64,000 bases of DNA. Source: Candidatus Manganitrophus noduliformans (GTDB lineage: Bacteria > Nitrospirota > Nitrospiria > SBBL01 > Manganitrophaceae). Of this stretch, positions 16,589-25,182 are shown piece after piece. Each line of letters begins with the position of its first letter. Positions within the stretch are counted from its first letter, which is position 1. The DNA lies in NCBI RefSeq assembly GCF_012184425.1, contig NZ_VTOW01000003.1:310001-374000 (forward strand). Reading direction: 5' to 3'. The translations under genes were made by a program, and so were the position numbers. The notes beneath the pieces were generated by a model, which had not been told where the DNA came from, searched no databases, and was given only the letters and a program-made list of their open reading frames with translations.

Positions 16589-17794
16589 ATGGCAAAGGTG
16601 TTGGAAGGTCCTGGAATGGGGCTTCTCTCAAAGTGGGGGATGACGGTTCCTCACTACGTCGTCATCACGGCGGCGGATCAACTCGATCGGCTCTCTCAAG
16701 CGAATCCCTGGCTTCGGGAATCGAAGCTGGTCGTCAAGGCGCATGAGGCGATCGGCTCCAGAATGAAGTTGGGACTCGTGAAAGTCGGGCTCGATCTGGA
16801 TGCGGCGCGAAAGGCCTCCGGCGAGATGCTCGGGAAAAGTCTCAATGGGATGACGATTTCTCAGGTCATCATTTCCGAAATGATCCAGCATAAAGAAGAA
16901 TTCTACCTGGCCGTCAAGTCGGTTCGGGAAGGGGCCGAGCTGCTCCTGGCGAGCGTCGGCGGAATCGAGGTCGAAGCGAATTGGGAGAAGGTCAAGCGGA
17001 TCGCGATTCCTTTGGGAACCGATCCAACGCGGGATCAATTGGCGAGCCTCGCCAAAGAGGCCGGGTTCAAAGGAGATCTCGCCGGAAAAGTCGCCGACTT
17101 CGCCCTCAAGCTTTATCAATGTTACGACCAGGAAGACGGCACCTACATCGAGATCAACCCCCTCGTCACCCGCGAGTCGGACGGAGAGCTGGTCGCGCTC
17201 GACGCCGTGACGATGGTCGACGCGGACGCCCGGTTCCGCCATCCCGATTGGAATTTCACCTTCGCCTCCGAATTCGGCCGCCCCTACACCAACGACGAGC
17301 GGGCGATCATGGAGATCGACTCCCGGATCAAGGGTTCGGTGAAGTTCATTGAAATCCCCGGCGGCGATACGGCGCTTTTGCCGGCGGGGGGCGGCGCTTC
17401 CGTCTATTATTCCGATGCCGTTTTGGCCTTGGGAGGCAAAATCGCAAATTATGCGGAGTACTCCGGCGATCCCCCCGATTGGGCGGTCGAGGCGCTGACC
17501 GAGAAGGTCTGCTCCCTCAAGGGGATCAAGCGGATCATCGTCGGCGGGGCGATCGCCAACTTTACCAATGTCAAGAAAACCTTTGCGGGAATCATCAACG
17601 GGTTTCGGAAAGCGAAAGCCGAGGGGAAGCTCGAAGGGGTGGAGATCTGGGTTCGGCGCGGCGGGCCGTTCGAGAAAGAAGGATTGGCGGCGATGAAGGC
17701 GCTGGAAGCGGAGGGATTCAACATCCATGTCTATGACCGCTACACACCATTGACCGATATCATCGACTACGCGATTAAAGGAGTGGGAAAATGA
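16589..17794 (+). CDS. aclB: ATP citrate lyase, small subunit (AclB)
   Basis: 401 residues, the length expected for the Chlorobium-type AclB (about 400). An ATP-grasp, SucC-like N-terminal domain has the active loop VKAHEAIGSR and metal-binding YIEINPL. A CoA-ligase-like C-terminal domain includes GGASVYYSD and GGAIANFTNVKKTFAG. With AclA it cleaves citrate with ATP and CoA into acetyl-CoA, oxaloacetate and ADP, the committing reaction of the reductive TCA cycle. GGAGGACGC precedes the ATG. The stop overlaps aclA (ATGA at 17791-17794). Confidence 0.93.
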   Translation: MAKVLEGPGMGLLSKWGMTVPHYVVITAADQLDRLSQANPWLRESKLVVKAHEAIGSRMKLGLVKVGLDLDAARKASGEMLGKSLNGMTISQVIISEMIQHKEEFYLAVKSVREGAELLLASVGGIEVEANWEKVKRIAIPLGTDPTRDQLASLAKEAGFKGDLAGKVADFALKLYQCYDQEDGTYIEINPLVTRESDGELVALDAVTMVDADARFRHPDWNFTFASEFGRPYTNDERAIMEIDSRIKGSVKFIEIPGGDTALLPAGGGASVYYSDAVLALGGKIANYAEYSGDPPDWAVEALTEKVCSLKGIKRIIVGGAIANFTNVKKTFAGIINGFRKAKAEGKLEGVEIWVRRGGPFEKEGLAAMKALEAEGFNIHVYDRYTPLTDIIDYAIKGVGK

Positions 17795-19659
17795 GCATTG
17801 TCGCCAATAAAGACACCCGCGTTGTGATTCAGGGCGGACCGGCCGGGGTCAACGCCGCCCGCCGGATGGCCGAGTTCTGCCACCTGACCCGCCAACCGCT
17901 CCAAGTCCTTGCGTTTGTTTTTCCGCCCGATGCCGGAAAAACGGCGGAGGTCCCCTTCGGAAGCGAATTGGTTTCGATTCCTATTTTCAAAACGATGGCG
18001 GAGGCCACGGCCGCTTTTCCCGCCTTGAATACGACCTTGATTTTTGTCGGACCGGATCGCGCGTTTAAAGCGGCGATGGAAGCTTTGGCCGATCCGAAGA
18101 TCAAGCTGGTCTCGATGATCACGGAAGGGGTGCCGGAAAAAGATTCCAAGCGGCTGAGCCTCGAAGCCAAAAAGCTCGGCAAGGTTTTCAACGGGCCGTC
18201 GGCGATCGGGATCATCTCGGCCGGCGAGTGTCGGCTCGGCGTGATCGGCGGGGCATTCGACAACCTGATTCTCTCGAAGCTCCACCGGCCCGGATCGTTC
18301 GGCGTGATCACCAAGTCGGGCGGTCTCTCCAACGAGATCATCTGGATCTGCAGCCAGTTCGCCGACGGGATCACAACGGCGATCGGAATCGGCGGCGACG
18401 CTTATCCCGGCTCCGACTATGTCACTTACCTCGAGATGTTCGAGCAAGATCCCCAGACCAAAGCGGTCATTATCGTCGGCGAGATGGGGGGAGATCTCGA
18501 AGAGCGGGCGGCCGAATGGTACGGCGCCAAGAAGCGTCGCATCCAGCTGATCGGCGTCGTCTCCGGCTTCTGCCAAGAGCAACTCCCGAAAGGGATGAAG
18601 TTCGGCCATGCCGGCGCGAAAGAGGGACAGCACGGCGAGGGCTCGGCCCGCAGCAAGGCGGACGCCTTGAAGAAGTCAGGCGCCATCGTGCCGGCGACCT
18701 TCGGCGGGCTCGGCCCGACGATCAAGCAGGTGTACGAAGAGATCGTGGCGAAGGGGCTGGTGAAGCCGGTGGTCGACGGCGACGTCACCGCGCTGCCGAA
18801 GCTGCCGAAGCCGGTCGAAGAGGCGGTCAAGTCGGGCGATGTCTTCGTCGAGCCGCTCATCAAATCGACGATCAGCGACGACCGGGGGGACGAGCCGCTC
18901 TACTACGGCTATCCCGCTTCCGACCTGATCAACAAAGGTTATCAGATCCCTCACGTGATCGGATTGCTCTGGGACAAGCGGTTGATCACCCCGATCGAAG
19001 CGGAGATCGTCAAGCGGATCATCATGCTTTCGGCCGACCATGGTCCCTGTGTCTCGGGAGCGCTCACCACGATCATCGCCGCTTGCGCCGGAATTCAGAT
19101 GGCGCAATCGGTGGCGGCCGGTCTGATCATGATCGGCCCGCGGTTCGGCGGCGCCGTCACCGATGCCGGGAAGTGGTTCAAATACGCGGTTGATAATAAG
19201 ATGGCGCCGGAAGCGTTCCTCGAACATATGAAGAAAAACGTCGGGCCGGTGCCGGGAATCGGGCATCGGGTGAAGAGCGTGAAGAATCCCGACAAGCGGG
19301 TGAAAGAGCTCGTCTCCTTCGTGAAGTCGACCGGCATTTCGACCCCGCACCTCGATTTTGCTTTGTCGGTCGAGAAGATCACCACGGCGAAGAAGGATAC
19401 CCTGATTTTGAACGTCGATGGGACGATTGCCGCCGTGTTGGTCGATCTCGGCTGGCCGATCGAGTCGCTCAACGGGTTCTTTATCCTGGCGCGGACGATC
19501 GGTCTGATCGGTCACTGGGTCGATCAAACCCGCAACGGGAGCCGCTTGATCCGGCTGTTCAATTACGTGGTCAATTACGCTTCGCCGAAGCGAAGAGAAG
19601 CCCCTCCCCTCGAGACGAATGCCAAGAAGATCGAGGTTAGGCAAGAGGTATTGAAGTAG
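17791..19659 (+). CDS. aclA: ATP citrate lyase, large subunit (AclA)
   Basis: 622 residues (Chlorobium AclA is about 608). The N-terminal part is a SucD-like CoA-binding region (residues about 10-330), with the phosphohistidine in FGHAGAKEGQHGEG (His273). The C-terminal third is citrate-synthase-like (about 370-600), with the motifs SADHGPCVSGA and GPVPGIGHRVKS, the latter including the citrate-binding His. Full subunits A and B next to one another mark a true two-subunit ATP citrate lyase rather than citryl-CoA synthetase/lyase. Co-transcribed with aclB. Confidence 0.94.
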   Translation: MSIVANKDTRVVIQGGPAGVNAARRMAEFCHLTRQPLQVLAFVFPPDAGKTAEVPFGSELVSIPIFKTMAEATAAFPALNTTLIFVGPDRAFKAAMEALADPKIKLVSMITEGVPEKDSKRLSLEAKKLGKVFNGPSAIGIISAGECRLGVIGGAFDNLILSKLHRPGSFGVITKSGGLSNEIIWICSQFADGITTAIGIGGDAYPGSDYVTYLEMFEQDPQTKAVIIVGEMGGDLEERAAEWYGAKKRRIQLIGVVSGFCQEQLPKGMKFGHAGAKEGQHGEGSARSKADALKKSGAIVPATFGGLGPTIKQVYEEIVAKGLVKPVVDGDVTALPKLPKPVEEAVKSGDVFVEPLIKSTISDDRGDEPLYYGYPASDLINKGYQIPHVIGLLWDKRLITPIEAEIVKRIIMLSADHGPCVSGALTTIIAACAGIQMAQSVAAGLIMIGPRFGGAVTDAGKWFKYAVDNKMAPEAFLEHMKKNVGPVPGIGHRVKSVKNPDKRVKELVSFVKSTGISTPHLDFALSVEKITTAKKDTLILNVDGTIAAVLVDLGWPIESLNGFFILARTIGLIGHWVDQTRNGSRLIRLFNYVVNYASPKRREAPPLETNAKKIEVRQEVLK

Positions 19660-19756
19660 TCTTGACCATCTGAGAATTGCTCTGTAAGATGAAGATCTCT
19701 TTTATTTCAGGCGCGACGAAACCGTCGGGGCCGCTCAAAGTGGATGGAGGACAATG

Positions 19757-22006
19757 ATGTCTACCGAAATGATTAAGAAACTATATCAATCGATGCCGGC
19801 TCGTCTGGCGGAAGCACGTAAAAAGTTCGGCCGTCCCCTCACCCTGACGGAAAAGATCCTGGTCGCGCATGTCGACGATTTTGGAACGCAGAAGTGGGAG
19901 CGGGGGAAGGCGCAGCTGGCGCTTCGGCCCGACCGGGTCGCGATGCAGGATGCGACCGCCCAGATGGCGATGCTTCAGTTCATGCAGGCGGGGAAGAAAC
20001 AGGCCGCCGTTCCGAGCACGATCCACTGCGATCATCTGATCCGGGCGCAGAGCGGGGCGAAAGAAGACATCGAGCGGGCGATCAACGAAAACAAGGAGGT
20101 CTACAACTTCCTGGCGTCGGCCGCGAAGAAATACGGGATCGGTTTCTGGAAGCCGGGGGCCGGAATCATCCATCAGGTGGTTCTTGAGAATTACGCCTTT
20201 CCGGGTGCCTTGATCATCGGGACCGATTCGCATACGCCGAACGGCGGCGGGCTTGGCGCGATGGCGATCGGCGTCGGCGGGGCCGATGCCGGTGAAGTGA
20301 TGGCCGGCCTTCCGTGGGAAGTCCTCCATCCGAAACTGATCGGCGTTCGCCTGACCGGCAGCCTCACCGGATGGACCTCGGCGAAAGACGTCATCCTCTA
20401 CCTCTGCGGTCTGCTGACGACCAAAGGGGGAACCAATAAAATCGTCGAATATTTCGGACCGGGCGCCGAAACGATCAGCGCCACCGGGAAGGGGACCATC
20501 GCCAACATGGGGGCCGAGCTCGGGGCGACGACTTCGATCTTCCCCTATGACCAGAAGATGGCGGCCTACCTCAAGCTGACCGAACGGGAGGAGTGGGCCA
20601 AGATTGCCGATGCGAACAAGGAACTCTTGACCGCCGATCCGGAGGTTCTCCAGTCGCCCGAGAAATATTACGACCAGGTGATCGAGATCAATCTCTCGGA
20701 GCTGGAGCCGCATGTCGTCGGTCCGCACACCCCCGACCTCGCCCGTCCGATCTCCAAGCTCGCCTCCGAGGCGAAGGAGAAGGGCTATCCGATCCAGCTC
20801 AAAGCGGCGTTGATCGGCAGCTGCACCAACTCTTCGTATGAAGATATCAGCCGGTCGGCCCACATCGCCAAGCAGGGATTGAAAGCCGGTCTTAAAGCGA
20901 AGGCGCAGTTCCTCGTCACTCCCGGCTCGGAGCGGATCTACCATACGATGAAGCGGGACGGTTTCATGCAGACCTTCGAAGAGATGGGAGCGACCGTTCT
21001 GGCGAACGCCTGCGGTCCCTGCATCGGCCAGTGGAAGCGGGACGATGTGAAGAAGGGAGAGTCGAACTCGATTATCTCTTCCTTTAACCGGAACTTCCCC
21101 GGCCGAAACGACGGGATCGCCGAGACCCTCTCCTTCCTCAGCAGCCCGGAGATCGTGACGGCGATGGCCTTTGCCGGCGATCTGACCTTCGATCCGGTGA
21201 AGGGAACCCTCTCCGCCGCCGACGGCACGAAGATTCAGTTCGAGCCGCCCCGGGGTGAAGAGCTTCCGGCCAAGGGATTTGCAAAAGGGGAAGAAGGATT
21301 TGTCGCCCCGGCGGAGAACGGCGACAACCTCACCGTCGACCTCCCGCCGACCAGCGAGCGGTTGCAACTGCTTCAGCCCTTCCCGAAATGGGATGGGAAA
21401 GATTTTTCGAAGCTCCCGATTCTGGTCAAAGCGAAGGGAAAGTGCACCACCGACCATATCTCCCCGGCCGGGCCCTGGCTGAAGTACCGGGGGCATCTCG
21501 ACAAGATCAGCGACAACATGTTCCTCGGCGCCAACAACGCCTTCACGACGGAGGCGGGGAAGGCGAACGATGTCCTCACCGGCGAGTCGAACCTCACCCC
21601 GGCCCAGGTGGCCCGAAGATATATGGCCAAAGGGGTCGGGTCGGTGGTGATCGGCGATGAGAATTACGGCGAGGGAAGCTCCCGCGAGCATGCCGCGATG
21701 TCGCCCCGTTTCCTCGGCATCAAGGTGGTGATTACCAAGAGTTTCGCCCGGATCCATGAGACGAACCTTAAGAAGCAGGGGATCTTGCCGCTCATTTTTG
21801 CGAACCCGAAGGATTGGGAAAACTTTGAGCAGAACGACCGGGTCAGCGTGATCGGTCTCTCCGAGTTGGCCCCGGGCAAAGCGGTCGACGTCGTGATCCA
21901 CAAGGCCGACGGTAAAGAGATCACGGTCCAGGCGAATCACAGCATGACCGCGCAGCAGATCGACTGGTTCAAAGCGGGGTCGGCGCTCAACGCGCTGAAC
22001 GCGTAA
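19757..22006 (+). CDS. acn: Aconitate hydratase (mitochondrial-type)
   Basis: 749 residues from the second of two adjacent ATGs (19754 and 19757), with GGAGG 6 bases before the second. Fe-S cluster ligands: GSCTNSSYED and ANACGPCIGQW. Other catalytic signatures: GTDSHTPNGGG, GDENYGEGSSREHAA. The order and length match mitochondrial-type aconitases rather than AcnB. It interconverts citrate and isocitrate, here most likely citrate formation from isocitrate in the reductive direction. It follows aclA by 97 bases and is followed by a perfect GTAGGGGC-family palindrome. Confidence 0.93.
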   Translation: MSTEMIKKLYQSMPARLAEARKKFGRPLTLTEKILVAHVDDFGTQKWERGKAQLALRPDRVAMQDATAQMAMLQFMQAGKKQAAVPSTIHCDHLIRAQSGAKEDIERAINENKEVYNFLASAAKKYGIGFWKPGAGIIHQVVLENYAFPGALIIGTDSHTPNGGGLGAMAIGVGGADAGEVMAGLPWEVLHPKLIGVRLTGSLTGWTSAKDVILYLCGLLTTKGGTNKIVEYFGPGAETISATGKGTIANMGAELGATTSIFPYDQKMAAYLKLTEREEWAKIADANKELLTADPEVLQSPEKYYDQVIEINLSELEPHVVGPHTPDLARPISKLASEAKEKGYPIQLKAALIGSCTNSSYEDISRSAHIAKQGLKAGLKAKAQFLVTPGSERIYHTMKRDGFMQTFEEMGATVLANACGPCIGQWKRDDVKKGESNSIISSFNRNFPGRNDGIAETLSFLSSPEIVTAMAFAGDLTFDPVKGTLSAADGTKIQFEPPRGEELPAKGFAKGEEGFVAPAENGDNLTVDLPPTSERLQLLQPFPKWDGKDFSKLPILVKAKGKCTTDHISPAGPWLKYRGHLDKISDNMFLGANNAFTTEAGKANDVLTGESNLTPAQVARRYMAKGVGSVVIGDENYGEGSSREHAAMSPRFLGIKVVITKSFARIHETNLKKQGILPLIFANPKDWENFEQNDRVSVIGLSELAPGKAVDVVIHKADGKEITVQANHSMTAQQIDWFKAGSALNALNA

Positions 22007-22020
22007 CGTTCATTGAAGAA

Positions 22021-22047
22021 TAGGGGCGATCACAAGGATCGCCCCTA
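22021..22047. repeat. GTAGGGGC-type palindromic element (perfect)
   Basis: TAGGGGCGATC - ACAAG - GATCGCCCCTA, perfect 11-bp arms with a 5-base loop, just after the acn stop. No U-tract; it belongs to the same repeat family as 7452, 13778 and 25091. Confidence 0.85.
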
Positions 22048-22062
22048 CGATTTTGGACAAAG

Positions 22063-22746
22063 ATGCCGACGGTGGAAACGACCGAAAAGAAGAATCTGGT
22101 GACGGTGGAGATCATGGGGAAGAAGTATCAAGTCCCCCAGGGGATCACGCTGATCCAAGCGATGTGGCATACCGGCCACCGGATCACCCGCGGCATCGGC
22201 TGTCTCGGCGGCGTCTGCGGGGCCTGCTCGACCCTCTATCGGACCAAGGGAAGTTATGAGCTCAAGCAGGGGCTCGGCTGCCAATTGATCGTCGAGGAGG
22301 GGATCTCTTTCTCTCTTTCCGCCTCCTTTCCGGTTCAGAAGCCGATCTACCGGATGGAAGAGATCACCGATCCGAAACAGGATCTCTTCAAATATTTTCC
22401 CGAAGTCGCCCTCTGCCGAAACTGCAACGCCTGCACCGAAGCCTGTCCCCAGGGAATCGACGTCCGGACCGGCATCTGGAAAGCGGCGTTCGGAGATTTC
22501 AAAGAGGCCTCCAACCTCTTCCTCTCCTGCGTGATGTGCAGCCTCTGCGTCCCGGTCTGCATCGCCGAGATCTCCTCCAATCAGGTCGGCCTCTATGTTC
22601 GCCGCGCGGAGGGGGTTTTCTTCAACGAACGGCCGCCGCAGCTTTCCAGCCGAATCGAAGAGATTCACTGTGGAAAGTACAATACGCAATGGGAGACGCT
22701 GATGAAGATGTCCGAAGAGGAGCTCAAAACCTGCCCCATCGCCTGA
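22063..22746 (+). CDS. FrdB-like protein with [2Fe-2S] and two [4Fe-4S] sites (first copy)
   Basis: 227 residues. N-terminal [2Fe-2S] ligands: Cys47, Cys52, Cys55 (GCLGGVCGAC) and Cys73. C-terminal ligands: Cys118, 121, 124, 128 (CRNCNACTEACP) and Cys156, 159, 162, 166 (CVMCSLCVPVC), i.e. two classical [4Fe-4S] quartets. This differs from canonical SdhB/FrdB, which carries one 2Fe, one 4Fe and one 3Fe cluster. Position between acn and frdA suggests it feeds electrons to or from the flavoprotein. No membrane anchor and no quinone-binding subunit are seen. Followed 34 bases on by a paralogue. Confidence 0.85.
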   Translation: MPTVETTEKKNLVTVEIMGKKYQVPQGITLIQAMWHTGHRITRGIGCLGGVCGACSTLYRTKGSYELKQGLGCQLIVEEGISFSLSASFPVQKPIYRMEEITDPKQDLFKYFPEVALCRNCNACTEACPQGIDVRTGIWKAAFGDFKEASNLFLSCVMCSLCVPVCIAEISSNQVGLYVRRAEGVFFNERPPQLSSRIEEIHCGKYNTQWETLMKMSEEELKTCPIA

Positions 22747-22780
22747 TCTGCGCTCATCCGCACAAAAAGGAAACGTCTTG

Positions 22781-23467
22781 ATGTCCCATTCCGATTCTCA
22801 GTCTTCTCTGATCCGCATCGAGGTCGATGGCGCCGAACACCCCGTCCCGGAAGGAATCACCGTCATCCAAGCGATGTGGCATCTCGGCCGGCCGACGATC
22901 CACGGGGTCGGCTGTCTCGGCGGCGTTTGCGGCGCCTGTCCCATCACCTATCGCCTTCCCGATCAGATGAGTTCAAAAACGGGGCTCGCCTGCCAGACGG
23001 CGGTTCGCGATGGAATGGCGATCACCTTCATCCCCTCCGACAGCTCCAAAAAGGCGATCGCGCTTCTTCCGAAAGAAGCCCCCACGCAGAAAACCCTCTT
23101 TCAGTATTATCCCGAAACGCGCCGGTGCACCGCCTGCCGCGCCTGCACGTCGGTCTGTCCGCAGGAGATCGACGTCATGGGGGGGGTGCGGGCGGCGATC
23201 AACGGGGAGCTTGCAACCGTGGCGGAGAAGTTCACCACTTGCGTGATGTGCGGCCTTTGCGCGGCGGTCTGCGAAGTGCAGATCAAGCCCCACCGCGTCG
23301 GGATGTATGTCCGCCGTCTGACCGGCGCCTTCTATCCGAAAGAGGCGACCGGCCTGCTTCACCGGATCGAGGAGGTTCGATCGGGGAAATATGCGTCGGC
23401 GTGGGACAGGCTTCTCTCCGCCGACGATGCGGCCTTGTCCGAATATTGCCGATCTGAAGAGAAATGA
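22781..23467 (+). CDS. FrdB-like protein with [2Fe-2S] and two [4Fe-4S] sites (second copy)
   Basis: 228 residues from the ATG at 22781 (AAGG 10 bases upstream); a TTG at 22778 is possible but has no better site. Same layout as the preceding protein: Cys45, 50, 53, 71; Cys116, 119, 122, 126; Cys154, 157, 160, 164 (numbering for the ATG start, approximate to one residue). The ends diverge from the first copy, so this is an old duplication and not a recent tandem repeat. One copy may serve fumarate reduction and the other a partner such as a heterodisulfide-reductase-like or NADH-linked module. Confidence 0.82.
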   Translation: MSHSDSQSSLIRIEVDGAEHPVPEGITVIQAMWHLGRPTIHGVGCLGGVCGACPITYRLPDQMSSKTGLACQTAVRDGMAITFIPSDSSKKAIALLPKEAPTQKTLFQYYPETRRCTACRACTSVCPQEIDVMGGVRAAINGELATVAEKFTTCVMCGLCAAVCEVQIKPHRVGMYVRRLTGAFYPKEATGLLHRIEEVRSGKYASAWDRLLSADDAALSEYCRSEEK

Positions 23468-23501
23468 GGAATTGAACAAAGCAACTAATAAGGAAAGGTG
23501 A

Positions 23502-25085
23502 ATGAGTTTGGAAGATTCGAAAACACGGGTGAATGAGAGCCGGGCGGCGCGGATGAAAGAGGAGAGGGCGCTCCTCTCTCCGGAAGACAAAGACGCCTTG
23601 ATCCGGAAGTTTCATCCCGATTATAAGAAAGAGGCGTATCGGACGATTCAGATCGGCCCCAACCAAGGGGAGCAGACGGTTCATGAGCTGGCCAACCTCC
23701 TCGAAGGGAAAAGCCCGATCGCTTCCGAAGAGATTTCCCTCTCTCCGCACCATCAGGTGGACCTGCTGATTATCGGCGGGGGGGGCGCGGGGGCGACGGC
23801 GGCGCTCACGGCGAAGGCGGCGGGGGCCGGCGTCCTCCTTGCGACCAAGCTTCGGCTGGGCGATTCGAATACGGTGATGGCCGAAGGGGGAATGCAGGTG
23901 GCGGTCTCGGCGGAAGATTCTCCCGTGCGCCACTTCCTCGATTCCCTCCGGGGCGGCTACATGAAAAACGATCCGGCGCTCCTGAAGACCCTCGTCGAAG
24001 AAGGGCCGGAGGTGGCGAAGTGGCTGATGGACATCGGCGTTCTCTTCGACCGCGAGGCCGACGGCAACCTCAGCATCCGCGGCGGCGGCGGGAGCAGCAA
24101 GCCGCGTCTGCTTCGCTGTAAAGATTATACCGGTCTTGAGTTGATGCGGGTCCTCAAGGATTGCGTCCTCAACGAGCAGGTCGAGCTGCTGGAGTTTTCT
24201 CCCATCGTCGAGCTTCTGACCGACGGGGAAGGGGCCTGCACCGGCGCCGTCTTGAAGAACCTCGACAACAATCAGTATGTCGTCGTCCAGGCGAAGGCGG
24301 TGATCCTGGCGACGGGGGGGATCGGGCGCCTTCACATTCAAGGTTTCCCGACGAGCAATCATTACGGCGCCACCGCCGACGGACTGCCGATCGCTTACCG
24401 GGCCGGGGCGAAGCTGACCCTTCAGGATACCTTTCAGTATCATCCGACCGGCGCGGTTTATCCCGAGCCGATGGCGGGGATCTTGGTGACCGAAGCGATC
24501 CGGTCGGTCGGGGCGCAGTTGGTCAATGTGAAGGGGGAGCGGTTCATCAATGAGATGGAGACGCGCGATGCGGTCGCCTCCGCCGTGATCCGAGAGTGCG
24601 CGGAGGGGCGGGGGGTGGAGACGGCGGCGGGCCGCCGCGGCGTCTGGCTCGACATGCCGATGGTCGATATCGTCAACGGAGAGGGGACCCTGGCCCATCG
24701 CTTCCCGAACATGGTCCGGCAGTTCTCGCGTTATCAGATCGATATCCGAAAAGAGCCGGTCCTGGTCTACCCGACGTTGCATTACCAGAACGGGGGAATT
24801 CAGATCAATGTCGACGGCGAATCGACCGTCCGGAATCTCTTTGTGGCGGGGGAAGCCTCCGGCGGGATTCACGGCCGCAACCGGTTGATGGGGAACTCCC
24901 TTCTCGACATCATCGTCTACGGGCGGCGGGCCGGGCGCGCGGCGTCGAAGCGGGCGACGGAGATCGCCCCCGGAAAGTTGACCCTGGCGCACCTCGATCA
25001 ATTTCGCGAGGCGCAGAAGAAGGCGGGGGTCGAGTCGAAAACAGTCTCCCCGATGTTATTTCCCGATTATGTGAAGAAGAATTAA
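23502..25085 (+). CDS. frdA: Fumarate reductase / succinate dehydrogenase-type flavoprotein subunit
   Basis: 527 residues. An unusual ~85-residue hydrophilic N-terminal extension precedes the FAD-binding LLIIGGGGAGATAAL (about residues 88-102). Later features: ATGGIGR, QYHPTG, LVTEAIRSVGA (catalytic Arg aligned to that of RGEGG), HYQNGGIQ (substrate His), and GEASGGIHGRNRLMGNSLLD. It reduces fumarate to succinate in the reductive TCA direction. No membrane-anchor genes lie nearby, supporting a soluble enzyme. GGAAAGG lies upstream of the ATG. Confidence 0.88.
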   Translation: MSLEDSKTRVNESRAARMKEERALLSPEDKDALIRKFHPDYKKEAYRTIQIGPNQGEQTVHELANLLEGKSPIASEEISLSPHHQVDLLIIGGGGAGATAALTAKAAGAGVLLATKLRLGDSNTVMAEGGMQVAVSAEDSPVRHFLDSLRGGYMKNDPALLKTLVEEGPEVAKWLMDIGVLFDREADGNLSIRGGGGSSKPRLLRCKDYTGLELMRVLKDCVLNEQVELLEFSPIVELLTDGEGACTGAVLKNLDNNQYVVVQAKAVILATGGIGRLHIQGFPTSNHYGATADGLPIAYRAGAKLTLQDTFQYHPTGAVYPEPMAGILVTEAIRSVGAQLVNVKGERFINEMETRDAVASAVIRECAEGRGVETAAGRRGVWLDMPMVDIVNGEGTLAHRFPNMVRQFSRYQIDIRKEPVLVYPTLHYQNGGIQINVDGESTVRNLFVAGEASGGIHGRNRLMGNSLLDIIVYGRRAGRAASKRATEIAPGKLTLAHLDQFREAQKKAGVESKTVSPMLFPDYVKKN

Positions 25086-25090
25086 TTGAT

Positions 25091-25156
25091 GTAGGGGCGC
25101 ACCGATGTGTGCGCCCTCCCGGTAGTGCAGGGCGGACACGCAGGTCCGCCCCTACG
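25091..25156. repeat. Composite GTAGGGGC-type palindromic element
   Basis: Two hairpins side by side: GTAGGGGCGCAC - CGAT - GTGTGCGCCCTCCC (25091-25120) and AGGGCGGAC - ACGCAG - GTCCGCCCCTAC (25129-25155). The outer ends GTAGGGGCG (25091) and CGCCCCTAC (25147-25155) are themselves inverted repeats of each other, so the whole block can form one large or two small hairpins. It sits between frdA and sucC. Confidence 0.8.
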
Positions 25157-25182
25157 AGGACAATACAGATAAGGACGAATCG

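Noticed and set aside
19781..21940. A very long antisense open frame (over 700 codons) across aconitase.
   Set aside because: It mirrors GC-rich third positions of acn on the other strand, has no recognisable domains, and aconitase is certain. Similar long antisense frames over frdA and recJ were rejected for the same reason.
22021..22047. Intrinsic terminator after acn.
   Set aside because: No U-tract on either strand; better explained as a member of the palindromic repeat family.
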